Shown here one piece after another: positions 55,379-64,000 of a stretch of DNA of 64,000 nt (within the stretch, counting starts at the first letter, position 1; every line of letters starts with the position of its first letter). The stretch lies in the NCBI RefSeq assembly GCF_000585355.1, contig NZ_KK073873.1:2771703-2835702 (forward strand), in the 5' to 3' direction. The notes below the pieces were generated by a model. It was not told where the DNA came from and made no database searches. It was given only the letters and a program-made list of their open reading frames with translations. A program made the position numbers and the translations under genes. The DNA is from Xylanibacter oryzae DSM 17970 (GTDB taxonomy: Bacteria > Bacteroidota > Bacteroidia > Bacteroidales > Bacteroidaceae).

Positions 55379-55385
55379 CAATAAG

Positions 55386-55422
55386 AGAGAATTGAGAAGA
55401 TATCTTGATTCTCTTTTTTTTT
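55386..55422 (+). terminator. Intrinsic terminator after tRNA-Gln
   Basis: AGAGAAT/ATTCTCT with an inner AAGATATCTT palindrome, followed by eight or nine T residues. Confidence 0.85.
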
Positions 55423-55508
55423 ATACAATGAACAAGTTTCGGATCTTATTTTAAGTATTCTTCAATAAAGAAACGGATAAATAATATACGATATTCATAA
55501 AAAAATTG

Positions 55509-55516
55509 TATCTTTG
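55509..55516 (+). promoter_or_regulatory. -7 box for kduI-kduD
   Basis: TATCTTTG lies 33 nt before the ATG at 55550. The -33 region is A-rich without TTTG, so expression may depend on an activator. Confidence 0.5.
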
Positions 55517-55549
55517 CGGCAAAACAAATTAAAAAATAACATCTTAATT

Positions 55550-56395
55550 ATGAAAACAAATTATGAAATACGCTACGCTGCCCATCCTGAGGACGCGAAG
55601 AGCTATGACACAAAAAGAATCCGTCGCGATTTCTTGATCGAAAAAGTATTTGCTGCTGATGAGGTAAATATGGTATATTCTATGTACGATCGTATGATTG
55701 TAGGTGGAGCAATGCCTGTTAGTGAATCACTGAAATTAGAGGCAATCGATCCTATTAAGTCTGAATACTTCACTTCTCATCGTGAAATGGGTATCTATAA
55801 CGTAGGTGCCGGAACCGGAATAGTTAAGGTTGGAGATGAAACATTCGAATTAGATTTTAAAGAGGCTCTTTATGTAGGCCGTGGTGACCGTGAAGTAGTA
55901 TTTTCAAGCAAAGATGCATCTAAACCTGCTAAATTCTATTTCAACAGTGTAACAGCTCATAAAGAGTATCCATGTAAGAAAGTAACAAAGAAAGATGCTG
56001 TTGTGGCTCATATGGGAGCTCTTGAAACAAGCAATGAACGTAATATTAATAAGATGATTGTAACACAGGTATTGCCTACATGCCAGATACAGATGGGAAT
56101 GACAGAATTGGCTCCCGGAAGCGTTTGGAATACAATGCCTGCCCATGTACATTCACGCCGTATGGAGGCTTATTTCTACTTTGAAGTACCTGAAGATCAG
56201 GCAGTATGCCACTTTATGGGTCAGATAGATGAGACACGTCATATATGGATGAAGGGAGACCAGGCTGTTCTATCTCCTGAATGGAGTATCCACTCTGCAG
56301 CAGCTACACACAATTATACATTCATATGGGGTATGGGAGGTGAAAACCTTGATTATGGAGATCAGGACTTCTCTGAGATTACAGATCTTAAATAA
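55550..56395 (+). CDS. kduI: 5-dehydro-4-deoxy-D-glucuronate isomerase
   Basis: A 281-residue cupin enzyme of pectin/uronate catabolism. It isomerises 5-keto-4-deoxyuronate to 2,5-diketo-3-deoxygluconate in the cytoplasm. MKTNYEIRYAAHPEDAKSYDT is the typical opening. Metal ligands appear in MPAHVHSRRMEAYFYFE and in SPEWSIHSAAATHNYTFIWGMGGENLDYGD. The start at 55550 is chosen because an in-frame start at 55514 overlaps the -7 box. kduD follows 31 nt later, giving two consecutive steps. Confidence 0.95.
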   Translation: MKTNYEIRYAAHPEDAKSYDTKRIRRDFLIEKVFAADEVNMVYSMYDRMIVGGAMPVSESLKLEAIDPIKSEYFTSHREMGIYNVGAGTGIVKVGDETFELDFKEALYVGRGDREVVFSSKDASKPAKFYFNSVTAHKEYPCKKVTKKDAVVAHMGALETSNERNINKMIVTQVLPTCQIQMGMTELAPGSVWNTMPAHVHSRRMEAYFYFEVPEDQAVCHFMGQIDETRHIWMKGDQAVLSPEWSIHSAAATHNYTFIWGMGGENLDYGDQDFSEITDLK

Positions 56396-56426
56396 CTATT
56401 ATTTATAATATTATAATTGAGGATAA

Positions 56427-57233
56427 ATGATGGATACATTTTCAAAGAATTTCTCTCTTGAAGGTAAAGTGGCCCTCGTAACCGGAGCTGCTTATGGTAT
56501 TGGTTTTGCAATAGCGGAAGCTTATGCTAAAGCTGGGGCTAAAATAGTTTTCAACTGTCGTAGTCAGAAACACCTTGATCAGGCTTTGGCTGATTATAAA
56601 GCAAAGAATATTGATGCTAAAGGATATATTTGTGATGTTACTAACGAAAAAGAAGTAAATGCAATGATTGCCGATATCGAAAAGGAAGTCGGCGTAATAG
56701 ATATCCTTGTTAACAATGCCGGAATAATCAAACGCATCCCTATGACAGAGATGAGTGTTGAGGATTTCAGACAGGTAGTAGATATAGACCTTAATGCACC
56801 TTTTATTGTATCAAAGGCTGTAATTCCGGGTATGAAGAAGAAGGGCCATGGCAAAATTATAAATATTTGCTCTATGATGAGTGAACTGGGTCGCGAAACA
56901 GTCTCTGCTTATGCAGCAGCAAAGGGAGGACTTAAGATGTTGACTCGCAATATTTGTTCAGAGTTTGGTGAATTTAATATTCAGTGCAATGGAATAGGCC
57001 CAGGCTATATAGCAACACCACAGACAGCACCATTACGTGAGCGTCAGGCAGATGGTAGTCGCCATCCATTCGATAGTTTTATCGTATCCAAAACACCTGC
57101 AGCACGTTGGGGTACACCTGAGGATTTGATGGGACCGGCTGTGTTCCTTGCATCAGATGCATCTGATTTCGTCAACGGACATATATTGTATGTTGATGGC
57201 GGTATACTTGCTTATATTGGCAAACAACCTTGA
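56427..57233 (+). CDS. kduD: 2-dehydro-3-deoxy-D-gluconate 5-dehydrogenase
   Basis: A 268-residue short-chain dehydrogenase that reduces 2,5-diketo-3-deoxygluconate to KDG. Cofactor motif TGAAYGIGFAIAEAY near residues 20-34, NNAGIIKR, and the catalytic YAAAKGGLKMLT (YxxxK). GPGYIATPQTAPLR and the C-terminal GHILYVDGGILAYIGKQP are typical of KduD. ATG ATG at 56427/56430 gives two possible starts after GAGGATAA. No lyase or regulator for uronates is adjacent. Confidence 0.92.
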   Translation: MMDTFSKNFSLEGKVALVTGAAYGIGFAIAEAYAKAGAKIVFNCRSQKHLDQALADYKAKNIDAKGYICDVTNEKEVNAMIADIEKEVGVIDILVNNAGIIKRIPMTEMSVEDFRQVVDIDLNAPFIVSKAVIPGMKKKGHGKIINICSMMSELGRETVSAYAAAKGGLKMLTRNICSEFGEFNIQCNGIGPGYIATPQTAPLRERQADGSRHPFDSFIVSKTPAARWGTPEDLMGPAVFLASDASDFVNGHILYVDGGILAYIGKQP

Positions 57234-57259
57234 TTGTTTTTAAGGTTAAAATATAAAAT

Positions 57260-57293
57260 AGATGCCAGGCTGAGTCTGACATCTATTTTTTTT
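57260..57293 (+). terminator. Intrinsic terminator of kduI-kduD
   Basis: AGATGCCAG and CTGACATCT pair with one mismatch around a 7-nt loop, then A and eight T residues. Confidence 0.75.
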
Positions 57294-57349
57294 ATATTAT
57301 AATTAAATTGTTTACATGATAAGTTTGTATTATGACATATATACAATAA

Positions 57350-57385
57350 ATAAGGGGGCACACCATATTGGTTATGTCCCCTTAT
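57350..57385 (-). terminator. Terminator-like hairpin downstream of the HU gene
   Basis: ATAAGGGG and CCCCTTAT flank a loop; read on the minus strand it lies downstream of the HU gene and is followed by TTATT. It is symmetric enough to act in both directions. Confidence 0.5.
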
Positions 57386-57396
57386 CTTTTAAGCAG

Positions 57397-57417
57397 TGGG
57401 CTTGTTTGCCCATTTTT
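57397..57417 (+). terminator. Short terminator facing the HU gene
   Basis: TGGGC TTGTTT GCCCA followed by five T residues on the plus strand; it would stop read-through from kduD into the HU gene. Confidence 0.5.
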
Positions 57418-57428
57418 CTTTACAGAAA

Positions 57429-57701
57429 TTAGTTCAGCTCGTTTGTTAATTCTGCACCAGCTTTAAATTTAGCTACTTTTTTAGCAGCAATTTGTATTTT
57501 CTGTTTTGTTGCAGGGTTAATGCCTTCACGGGCTGGGCGCTCGTTTACACTGAATGTACCGAAACCAACCAATGCTATTTTATCACCTTTAACTAAAGCC
57601 TCTTTAAGAGCTTTTACTGTAGCGTCCAAAGCCTTCTTTGAATCGCCTTTAGAAAGACCTGATGCAGCTGCGATCTGATCAATTAATTCTGACTTATTCA
57701 T
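57429..57701 (-). CDS. HU family DNA-binding protein
   Basis: A 90-residue histone-like protein that binds and bends DNA as a dimer. It opens MNKSELIDQIAAASGLSKGD, and the DNA-binding arm region is VGFGTFSVNERPAREGINPA, which carries the HU/IHF signature with the intercalating Pro. The short basic C-terminal helix is present. It stands alone on the minus strand with an excellent promoter. Several HU paralogues are usual in Bacteroidales. Confidence 0.95.
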   Translation of the reverse strand: MNKSELIDQIAAASGLSKGDSKKALDATVKALKEALVKGDKIALVGFGTFSVNERPAREGINPATKQKIQIAAKKVAKFKAGAELTNELN

Positions 57702-57753
57702 AAAACTGATTTATTAATTAGTTAATATATTATTTATAGCCTTATTTTATTCG

Positions 57754-57784
57754 CAAATATAGGTTAATCATTTCATTTTTCAAA
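57754..57784 (-). promoter_or_regulatory. Promoter for the HU gene
   Basis: On the minus strand TTTG (57781-57784), a 19-bp spacer and TATATTTG (57754-57761), 52 nt before the ATG at 57701. Confidence 0.7.
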
Positions 57785-57839
57785 CAAAAAATAAAAAAAA
57801 GTTGAGAATTTAGTGAAAAAAAGTCTCTATAGAGCACCT

Positions 57840-57874
57840 TTTGTGCGTTAAAACAGATATTTTTAGTACTTTTG
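57840..57874 (+). promoter_or_regulatory. Promoter for the rhomboid gene
   Basis: TACTTTTG (57867-57874) is a good -7 box; the nearest TTTG (57840-57843) is 23 bp upstream, slightly too far. Confidence 0.45.
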
Positions 57875-57907
57875 CCGTTGCTATTATATTAAATAAGAAA
57901 AAGCATA

Positions 57908-58852
57908 ATGATACGCATACCGACTATAACAAAAAATCTACTTATAATAAACGTTATTGCGTTTATTGCCTCTTTTGTGCTCAAACGTGTAGGTATAGAT
58001 CTGGATAATATTCTTGGTCTGCATTTCTTCATGGCATCAGATTTTCATCTATATCAGTTGATAACATACATGTTCATGCATGGTGGTATACAGCATATAG
58101 TTTTTAATATGTTTGCCCTATGGATGTTTGGTTGCGTAATTGAAAATGTGTGGGGACCAAAGAAATTCCTTTTTTATTACATTTTATGCGGTATCGGGGC
58201 CGGCGTTATGCAAGAGATAGCTCAGCTCGTGTCATTTTATTTCATCGCAACAGGAGCTTCTCACGTATCAAGCATATCAGATCTTATACTTATCGGTCAG
58301 ACAAATGCAAATGCCCTTAATGCTTGGACCACTATTGGTGCATCAGGAGCTGTATATGCTATTCTTCTTGCATTCGGTATGCTATTCCCTGAAGAGAAAC
58401 TATTCATATTCCCTTTGCCTATTCCTATAAAGGCAAAATGGTTTGTCATCTTTTATGTTGTGATTGAGCTGGTTTCAGCGTTAGCTACACCAGGTGATCA
58501 GGTAGCACATTTTGCTCATCTTGGTGGTATGCTTTTCGGATTTATTCTGATACGCTACTGGCAGAAGCACCCTACAATAGGATATAATGGTTATGGGCAG
58601 TCTATGGGACATCAGTTCTTTGACCGATTGAAAACCAACTGGGATAATCATACAAAGAAAAAGCCAAAGAATAATTCGGATAAAACCTATAATGCAGATG
58701 AAAACAAGGACTGGGAATACAATGCTCGCAAAAAAGTTAAACAAGAAGAAATAGATCGTATCTTGGACAAAGTGAGGCGCAGCGGGTATGACAGTCTAAG
58801 TAAAGAAGAGAAGCAAAAACTCTTTGACAGTAGTAGAAACAATAATGCTTAA
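57908..58852 (+). CDS. Rhomboid family intramembrane serine protease
   Basis: A 314-residue membrane protease. Six helices fill about residues 10-215. The catalytic serine lies in GASGAVY (Ser146) and the partner histidine in AHFAHLGGMLFGF (His204); the conserved HxxxN-type HIVFNMFALWMFG is near 63-75. A soluble C-terminal tail of about 100 residues, rich in Lys, Asn and Asp, extends into the cytoplasm. Its 3' end overlaps the next gene by 8 nt. Confidence 0.9.
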   Translation: MIRIPTITKNLLIINVIAFIASFVLKRVGIDLDNILGLHFFMASDFHLYQLITYMFMHGGIQHIVFNMFALWMFGCVIENVWGPKKFLFYYILCGIGAGVMQEIAQLVSFYFIATGASHVSSISDLILIGQTNANALNAWTTIGASGAVYAILLAFGMLFPEEKLFIFPLPIPIKAKWFVIFYVVIELVSALATPGDQVAHFAHLGGMLFGFILIRYWQKHPTIGYNGYGQSMGHQFFDRLKTNWDNHTKKKPKNNSDKTYNADENKDWEYNARKKVKQEEIDRILDKVRRSGYDSLSKEEKQKLFDSSRNNNA

Positions 58853-59930
58853 GAAACTGAAGACGATAACATTACAGATGATAGCAGGTGCTAATATTGC
58901 AACGATCATCATAATGTTCTTCTTGGGATTTTCCGATTACGTATATCCGGCCAGTCATCCTTATATAGCTTGCGCAGGTCTGATGTTTCCTTTGTTTTTG
59001 TTCTTTAATTTACTGTTCCTTATATTCTGGGTCTTATTCCACTTCAGGGGAGTGTGGATACCTGTGCTGGGATTTATCGTATGCTATGCTTCAATCAGTG
59101 TGTATTATCCCATAAACAAGAGCAAAAAGGTTCCTTCTGGAGCAATAAAAATACTTTCTTACAATGTGGAATCTTTTGGTATAGATTCTGTTAATGCTGA
59201 CGGTACCTATCCTGTCGTTGAGTATATACGCAATAGTGATGCAGATATAGTATGCCTGCAAGAGGATATGGCTGATGAACAGTTGCGTAATAAAATCAAC
59301 AACAGACTATCACGTTATAAGTATCGTGATATAACCAAAATAGGTGATACAAATGGTATGGGATTTTATAGTCGTTATCCTATAGTTTCGAAAGAGAGAA
59401 TATTGTATGAATCCAAAAATAATGGTTCAATGGCATATCATTTGAAAATAGGAACCGATACCATTCTTGTTATAAACAACCATTTTGAAAACTGTCATCT
59501 GACCCAAGATGATCGCAAGTCATACAAGGAAATATTAAAGGGACAAATGAAAAAAGACACTGCAAAAATAGAATCAAAGAAGTTGATGCAGCGACTTGCA
59601 CTTTCTGGTGCTATCAGATGTCACCAAGTCGATAAAGTCGTAGAATATATAAAAGCCCATAGCAGAGAAAGTATTATATTGTGTGGAGACTTCAATGACA
59701 ATCCAATATCCTATTCTCGTAGAATGATAGCTAAAGAACTAACCGACTGTTATGTCAAGACAGGTAATGGTATAGGCATATCTTATAATCGCAGAGGGTT
59801 TTATGTAAGAATAGACAATATAATGTGCTCATCAGATTGGACCCCATATAATTGCAAAGTAGATAAAAAAACAAAAGCATCTGATCACTATCCTATCTAT
59901 TGTTGGATGAAAAAGCACCGTAAACTCTAA
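58845..59930 (+). CDS. Membrane-anchored endonuclease/exonuclease/phosphatase family protein
   Basis: A protein of about 361 residues: three hydrophobic segments in the first 100 residues, then an EEP domain. Catalytic motifs are VCLQEDMAD (metal-binding Glu), NNHFEN, LCGDFNDNP and the final ASDHYPIY with the Asp-His pair. Such domains hydrolyse phosphodiesters; a periplasmic or membrane-facing phosphodiesterase is likely but the substrate is unknown. The ATG at 58845 overlaps the rhomboid stop, so the two are coupled. Confidence 0.8.
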   Translation: MLKKLKTITLQMIAGANIATIIIMFFLGFSDYVYPASHPYIACAGLMFPLFLFFNLLFLIFWVLFHFRGVWIPVLGFIVCYASISVYYPINKSKKVPSGAIKILSYNVESFGIDSVNADGTYPVVEYIRNSDADIVCLQEDMADEQLRNKINNRLSRYKYRDITKIGDTNGMGFYSRYPIVSKERILYESKNNGSMAYHLKIGTDTILVINNHFENCHLTQDDRKSYKEILKGQMKKDTAKIESKKLMQRLALSGAIRCHQVDKVVEYIKAHSRESIILCGDFNDNPISYSRRMIAKELTDCYVKTGNGIGISYNRRGFYVRIDNIMCSSDWTPYNCKVDKKTKASDHYPIYCWMKKHRKL

Positions 59931-59979
59931 AAAATAATGGAAAAACGCTTATAAATTTTCCGTAATGTGAAAAAATGAC

Positions 59980-59987
59980 TATATTTG
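59980..59987 (+). promoter_or_regulatory. -7 box for secDF
   Basis: TATATTTG, with TTTC 19 bp upstream (59957-59960) as an imperfect -33 box; the ATG is 51 nt downstream. Confidence 0.45.
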
Positions 59988-60038
59988 CAAGTCTTTATGG
60001 CAATGAAAAATAATAATTAAATAATATCTAATAAAAAA

Positions 60039-63000
60039 ATGCAAAACAAAGGATTAGTAAAGTTTATCACGCTATTGCTTATTTTGGTGTGTGTCTTCTA
60101 TCTTTCCTTCTCGTTTGTAACGCGACATTACGAAAGTAAAGCTGCGGCAATGGAAAAAGTTAAGAAAGGCTCAGGCCAGGAATATCTTGATTCATTGAAA
60201 AACGAGAAAGTCTACATGGGAGTTTACTCACTTAAACAGTGTGGTGACATGGAAATCGGTCTCGGACTTGATTTGAAGGGCGGTATGAACGTTATTCTTG
60301 AGGTTTCAGTACCAGACGTAATCGAAGTTTTGGCAGATCACAAGACTGATGCTGCATTCGTAAAGTCAATGAACGAAGCTAAGGCTGAAGAAGAACAAAG
60401 TCATAGTGATTTCATTTCTCTGTTTGTAAGTGCTTATAAACAGAATGCTCCGGGACATCATCTTGCAGAAATTTTTGCTACACAGCAAATGAAGGGTAAA
60501 GTTAGTACTTCAAGTTCTAACTCTGAAGTTGAGAGGGCATTGCGCGCAGAGGTTTCTTCTGCAGTAGACAATTCTTACAACGTTGTACGTAACCGTATTG
60601 ATAAATTCGGTGTAGTTCAGCCTAATATTCAGAAGTTAGAAGGACAGATGGGACGCATCATGGTTGAAATGCCAGGTGTAAAAGAGCCTGAACGTGTTCG
60701 TAAATTGCTTCAGGGAAGTGCCAATCTGGAATTTTGGGAGACTTATAATAATCAGGAGATTGCACCATATTTACAGCAGTTGGATTCAAGATTAGCCAAT
60801 GGAGCTGATACCGCTTCTGCTAAAAAAGATACAGCAAGTGTTGGGGCTTCTTCTGTAAAAACAGGAAATTTGGCAGCTGCACTTAGTGCCAAAGCAGGTG
60901 CAAAGAACAAAGCTAAAGAAAATGCTCAGGTCGCTCAGGCTAAGAAGGCGCATCCTTTGTTCTCAATATTCCAACCTTCACAGGGTGAGAGTATGAGTGT
61001 AGTAGGTTATGCATCTTTTCGCGATACAGCAGCTATAGACCGAATGATTTATTCTCAGGTAGCAAAACAAGTGTTGCCTTCAGATGTTAAATTACTTTGG
61101 AGTGCTAAATCAGCTGAGTTTGACAAGAAGGGTGAAATATTCGAACTTCATGCTATTAAGGTTACAGAATCTTCAGGGCGTGCTCCTCTAGAGGGGAATG
61201 TTATCATAAATGCAAAGGATGAGTTTGATAATTTTGGACGTCCATGCGTAAGTATGCAGATGAACCCAGACGGTGCTCGTCGTTGGGCTCAACTTACTAA
61301 AGCCAACATAGGCAAAGCTATCGCTATTGTTCTTGATGGTTCTGTATACAGTGCACCACGTGTAAGTGGTGAAATTGATGGTGGTAGCTCTAATATTAGT
61401 GGTAACTTTACTATTGAGGATACAAAAGACCTCGCAAATACATTGAAGTCTGGTAAGATGCCGGCTCCTACACGTATTGTTCAAGAGGAAATAGTAGGAC
61501 CATCGCTTGGTGCTGAATCTATCCAGCAAGGTATTTCTTCATTTGCCATCGCATTTGTACTCTTGATGGTATACATGGTACTTCTTTATGATGTCATACC
61601 TGGTATGCTGGCAAATATGGCAATGATGTTCAACCTATTCTTTACTCTTGGAATATTAACGTCTTTTCAGGCGGCGCTTACAATGCCTGGAATTGCCGGT
61701 ATAGTCCTGTCGTTGAGTATAGCGGTGGATGCGAATGTGCTTATATACGAACGAACAAAAGAGGAACTCCGAGCAGGTAAAAATGCACGAGATGCAATGA
61801 AGGCCGGTTATTCCAAAGCTTTCTCTGCTATCTTTGACTCCAACTTTACTTCTATCATAACAGGTGTTATCCTGTATGTATTCGGAACAGGTCCTATACG
61901 TGGTTTCGCAACTACATTGATTATCGGTATTTGCTGTTCATTCTTTACAGCTGTCTTCATGACACGTCTTGTATTTGAACATCAGATGAGACACGATAGA
62001 TGGCTGAATCAGAATTTTGTAACGAAATTCTCTCGTCATATGCTTCAGAATACCAAGATAAACTTTATTGGTTATTATAAAAAGGCATTTTATATCACGG
62101 TTGTATTGATAGCAGTATTTATAGCATGTTTCTTTGTTCGTGGATTGAGTAAGAGCATTGATTTTACTGGAGGACGTAACTATGTTGTTAAATTTGATAA
62201 AGCGATTGAACCAGAGCAGGTACGCGATGCAATCACTCCATACTTCCCTAATAGTACAGTTGGAGCAATATCTCTTGGCACAGATCATAAGACAATACGT
62301 ATCTCTACTAACTATAAGATTGAGTCAAACAAATCATCTGTAGATGGTGAGGTTGAGACAATTCTGTTTAAGGCTTTGACAAAATCAAAGATGATTACAC
62401 AGAAGAGTGTAGATGAATTCAAAAAACCAGATGTTGGACAAGGTGGCTCTATAATCAGTAGTACAAAGGTAGGACCTTCTGTAGCAAAGGACATAACTTA
62501 TGGCGCTATTGTCAGTGTAATACTGTCATTAATAGCCATCTTCCTTTATATACTTCTTCGTTTCAGAAACATGGCTTATTCTGTAGGTTCTACTATAGCT
62601 TTAGCAATAGATACTGTAATCGTAATTGGATTCTATTCAATGCTATGGGGCATTGTGCCATTCTCGCTTGAGATAGACCAAACGTTTATTGGAGCTATTC
62701 TTACCATAACAGGTTATTCCGTTATTGATAAGGTCGTTGTTTTTGATCGTGTTCGTGAGATATTCCATTTGCGTGGAAATAAAGGCGATATACATCAAAC
62801 ATTCAATGATGCATTGAATGCTACATTGAGCCGTACCGTTAATACTTCAATGACCGTGTTAATTGTATTGCTCTGTATCTTCTTCTTCGGTGGAGAAAGT
62901 ATACGTAGCTTCTCGTTCGCTATGGTTATTGGTGTAATATTCGGTACTTTGTCATCAGTATTTGTTGCGGCTCCTATTGCTTACCTTATAATGGAGCGTG

Positions 63001-63053
63001 AGGCCAAAAATGATAAAGGGCATGAGGCTGAAATGGTTGAGGCTAAAGTTTAA
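60039..63053 (+). CDS. secDF: Protein translocase subunit SecDF (fused)
   Basis: A 1004-residue fusion of SecD and SecF, the proton-driven subunits that pull secreted proteins through SecYEG. SecD spans about 1-630: one N-terminal helix, IGLGLDLKGGMNVILEV, the P1 periplasmic region with an Ala/Lys-rich insert (about 260-305), then five helices including LSLSIAVDANVLIYERTKEE. SecF covers about 680-990 with SIDFTGGRNYVVKF and ITGYSVIDKVVVFDRVRE. The fusion is usual in Bacteroidetes. Confidence 0.95.
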   Translation: MQNKGLVKFITLLLILVCVFYLSFSFVTRHYESKAAAMEKVKKGSGQEYLDSLKNEKVYMGVYSLKQCGDMEIGLGLDLKGGMNVILEVSVPDVIEVLADHKTDAAFVKSMNEAKAEEEQSHSDFISLFVSAYKQNAPGHHLAEIFATQQMKGKVSTSSSNSEVERALRAEVSSAVDNSYNVVRNRIDKFGVVQPNIQKLEGQMGRIMVEMPGVKEPERVRKLLQGSANLEFWETYNNQEIAPYLQQLDSRLANGADTASAKKDTASVGASSVKTGNLAAALSAKAGAKNKAKENAQVAQAKKAHPLFSIFQPSQGESMSVVGYASFRDTAAIDRMIYSQVAKQVLPSDVKLLWSAKSAEFDKKGEIFELHAIKVTESSGRAPLEGNVIINAKDEFDNFGRPCVSMQMNPDGARRWAQLTKANIGKAIAIVLDGSVYSAPRVSGEIDGGSSNISGNFTIEDTKDLANTLKSGKMPAPTRIVQEEIVGPSLGAESIQQGISSFAIAFVLLMVYMVLLYDVIPGMLANMAMMFNLFFTLGILTSFQAALTMPGIAGIVLSLSIAVDANVLIYERTKEELRAGKNARDAMKAGYSKAFSAIFDSNFTSIITGVILYVFGTGPIRGFATTLIIGICCSFFTAVFMTRLVFEHQMRHDRWLNQNFVTKFSRHMLQNTKINFIGYYKKAFYITVVLIAVFIACFFVRGLSKSIDFTGGRNYVVKFDKAIEPEQVRDAITPYFPNSTVGAISLGTDHKTIRISTNYKIESNKSSVDGEVETILFKALTKSKMITQKSVDEFKKPDVGQGGSIISSTKVGPSVAKDITYGAIVSVILSLIAIFLYILLRFRNMAYSVGSTIALAIDTVIVIGFYSMLWGIVPFSLEIDQTFIGAILTITGYSVIDKVVVFDRVREIFHLRGNKGDIHQTFNDALNATLSRTVNTSMTVLIVLLCIFFFGGESIRSFSFAMVIGVIFGTLSSVFVAAPIAYLIMEREAKNDKGHEAEMVEAKV

Positions 63054-63093
63054 TTAAACAGTAGAGTTTGCAACTCTGTAAAAATAAAATAAT

Positions 63094-63138
63094 GGAATGT
63101 AACACTCTTATTTATGAGAATGTGTTACATTCCTTTTT
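63094..63138 (+). terminator. Intrinsic terminator of secDF
   Basis: GGAATGTAACAC and GTGTTACATTCC form a perfect 12-bp stem, followed by five T residues. Confidence 0.85.
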
Positions 63139-63196
63139 ATATAAGATAAAACACTCGGGGTCGAATTAGTAGTGGAACTTTTAAAGTCTTGTTAGA

Positions 63197-63997
63197 ATGA
63201 GTAAGATTGATATAACATCCAGAGAATGGTGCGATATAATCTTTGATGGTAAAAATAAAAAATACGGTGCATACAAGATACGTACCGAATCTACACACCG
63301 TTATATGGTTGTGCTTCTAATATTACTGGCATCTGTATTATTACCGTTGCTTTTCATATCTTTGTCTACTGTCTTTACGAGTAATAAGTCGAAGGTGATA
63401 GATGTAGTGCAGTTATCTGATATGAAACCTGCAGAAAACAAATATCGCTTGGCTGTGCAGTCGATGGGGCTTGCTCCACAAATGCGGAAAAGTGTGATTG
63501 ATCATGCTAAATCTGATGTCCCGGTAATTAAACCAGATAAAGATGTAAATGATGCTGATCAGACATCTCAAAGTAAGGATGGACAGGGTGTTAATATAAG
63601 TGTTGCAGGAGTGCCTGCAGACACTACAGGCTTTAATAATAAGACAACACTTCATAACGCTGTAAATGCTAATGAAGATAAACCTATATTCAGAATAATA
63701 GAACAATTGCCCGAATACCCCGGAGGAGCAACTGCTTTTATGAAGTGGCTGACTAAAAACTTGAAGTATCCAATAGCTGAACAACAACAAAAAGTTGCAG
63801 GAAAAGTAGTCGTTCAGTTTATTGTAAATAAGAATGGTTCAATCTCGGATATAAAGATAATCCAATCCTTGAATGAGGCATGTGATAAGGAAGTTATCAG
63901 AGTCTTGAACATGATGCCAAAGTGGAAACCTGGAACAGAAAAAGGTAAGCCAGTACGTACAAAATGTGTCATACCTATCGTATTCAAAATGGTATGA
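63197..63997 (+). CDS. Energy transducer TonB family protein
   Basis: A 266-residue TonB-like protein. A short cytoplasmic N-terminus with KNKKYGAYKIR (a motif common in Bacteroidetes TonB proteins) precedes one membrane helix near 38-58. A polar periplasmic linker of about 100 residues follows, less Pro-rich than usual. The TonB C-terminal domain (about 170-266) includes LPEYPGGATAFMKWLTKNLKYP, VVQFIVNKNGSISDIKII and MPKWKPGTEKGKPVRTK. It would transmit the proton-motive force to outer-membrane receptors. No exbBD genes are adjacent in the window. Confidence 0.88.
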   Translation: MSKIDITSREWCDIIFDGKNKKYGAYKIRTESTHRYMVVLLILLASVLLPLLFISLSTVFTSNKSKVIDVVQLSDMKPAENKYRLAVQSMGLAPQMRKSVIDHAKSDVPVIKPDKDVNDADQTSQSKDGQGVNISVAGVPADTTGFNNKTTLHNAVNANEDKPIFRIIEQLPEYPGGATAFMKWLTKNLKYPIAEQQQKVAGKVVVQFIVNKNGSISDIKIIQSLNEACDKEVIRVLNMMPKWKPGTEKGKPVRTKCVIPIVFKMV

Positions 63998-64000
63998 TAG

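Overview
The window looks like chromosome of a member of the order Bacteroidales, most probably the Prevotella group. Three lines of evidence support this. First, promoters throughout have the Bacteroidetes form: a TTTG -33 box, 19-21 bp, then TAnnTTTG. Second, families typical of the phylum occur in their usual company: DUF6089-uppS-bamA-OmpH-murI, DUF4271-hemD, fused SecDF, KorAB and KduI/KduD. Third, the base composition is AT-rich. No rRNA, CRISPR array, phage or intact transposon is visible.

Layout. 1-8.9 kb is an envelope-polysaccharide/LPS region. It holds a truncated GT8 and three GT2 genes on the minus strand, a divergent pair (LPS-core-type GT2 plus a WaaP/KdkA-like sugar kinase), and a minus-strand galactofuranose module (Galf-transferase-like gene and glf). 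A lipid A-type acyltransferase and an MsbA-like ABC exporter follow, downstream of miaB (8.0-12.1 kb). 12.2-18.3 kb is a tightly packed five-gene cassette of membrane and glycan enzymes: GT87, an LTA-synthase/sulfatase-fold phosphotransferase, GT4, an NAD epimerase and PAP2.

18.3-19.7 kb carries no credible large gene but is rich in structure. It contains an 11-bp-phased GTTCAAC array, a nested inverted-repeat element enclosing 44-bp tandem repeats, and a promoter-to-terminator unit that could be a small RNA or encode a 15-residue peptide.

19.7-34 kb is mostly metabolism and housekeeping: a sirtuin lacking the zinc cysteines, a C_GCAxxG_C_C protein, rmuC, an HD protein, a Na/Pi symporter, a TGS-type nucleoside kinase, 2-oxoacid:ferredoxin oxidoreductase korAB, upp and pckA. 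At 34.0-34.3 kb a separate transcription unit encodes a 31-residue single-span membrane peptide.

34.4-44.1 kb is the outer-membrane assembly operon (DUF6242 lipoprotein, DUF6089 protein, uppS, bamA, three OmpH/Skp genes, murI), followed by a LolC/E-type permease and rbfA on the minus strand. 44.1-45.1 kb is a second repeat-rich gap, with a 22-bp-period array and GGGGAGGTG palindromes. 45.1-64 kb holds an O-methyltransferase, aroQ, xerD, an M16 protease, metK, DUF4271-hemD-rnpA-yidD, tyrS, tRNA-Gln, kduI-kduD, an HU protein, a rhomboid protease, an endonuclease/exonuclease/phosphatase protein, secDF and a TonB-type protein.

No complete, clearly new multi-gene system is proven here. The strongest candidates for something undescribed are the two repeat-rich intergenic regions, the two small transcription units at 19.3-19.6 kb and 34.0-34.3 kb, and the five-gene envelope cassette.
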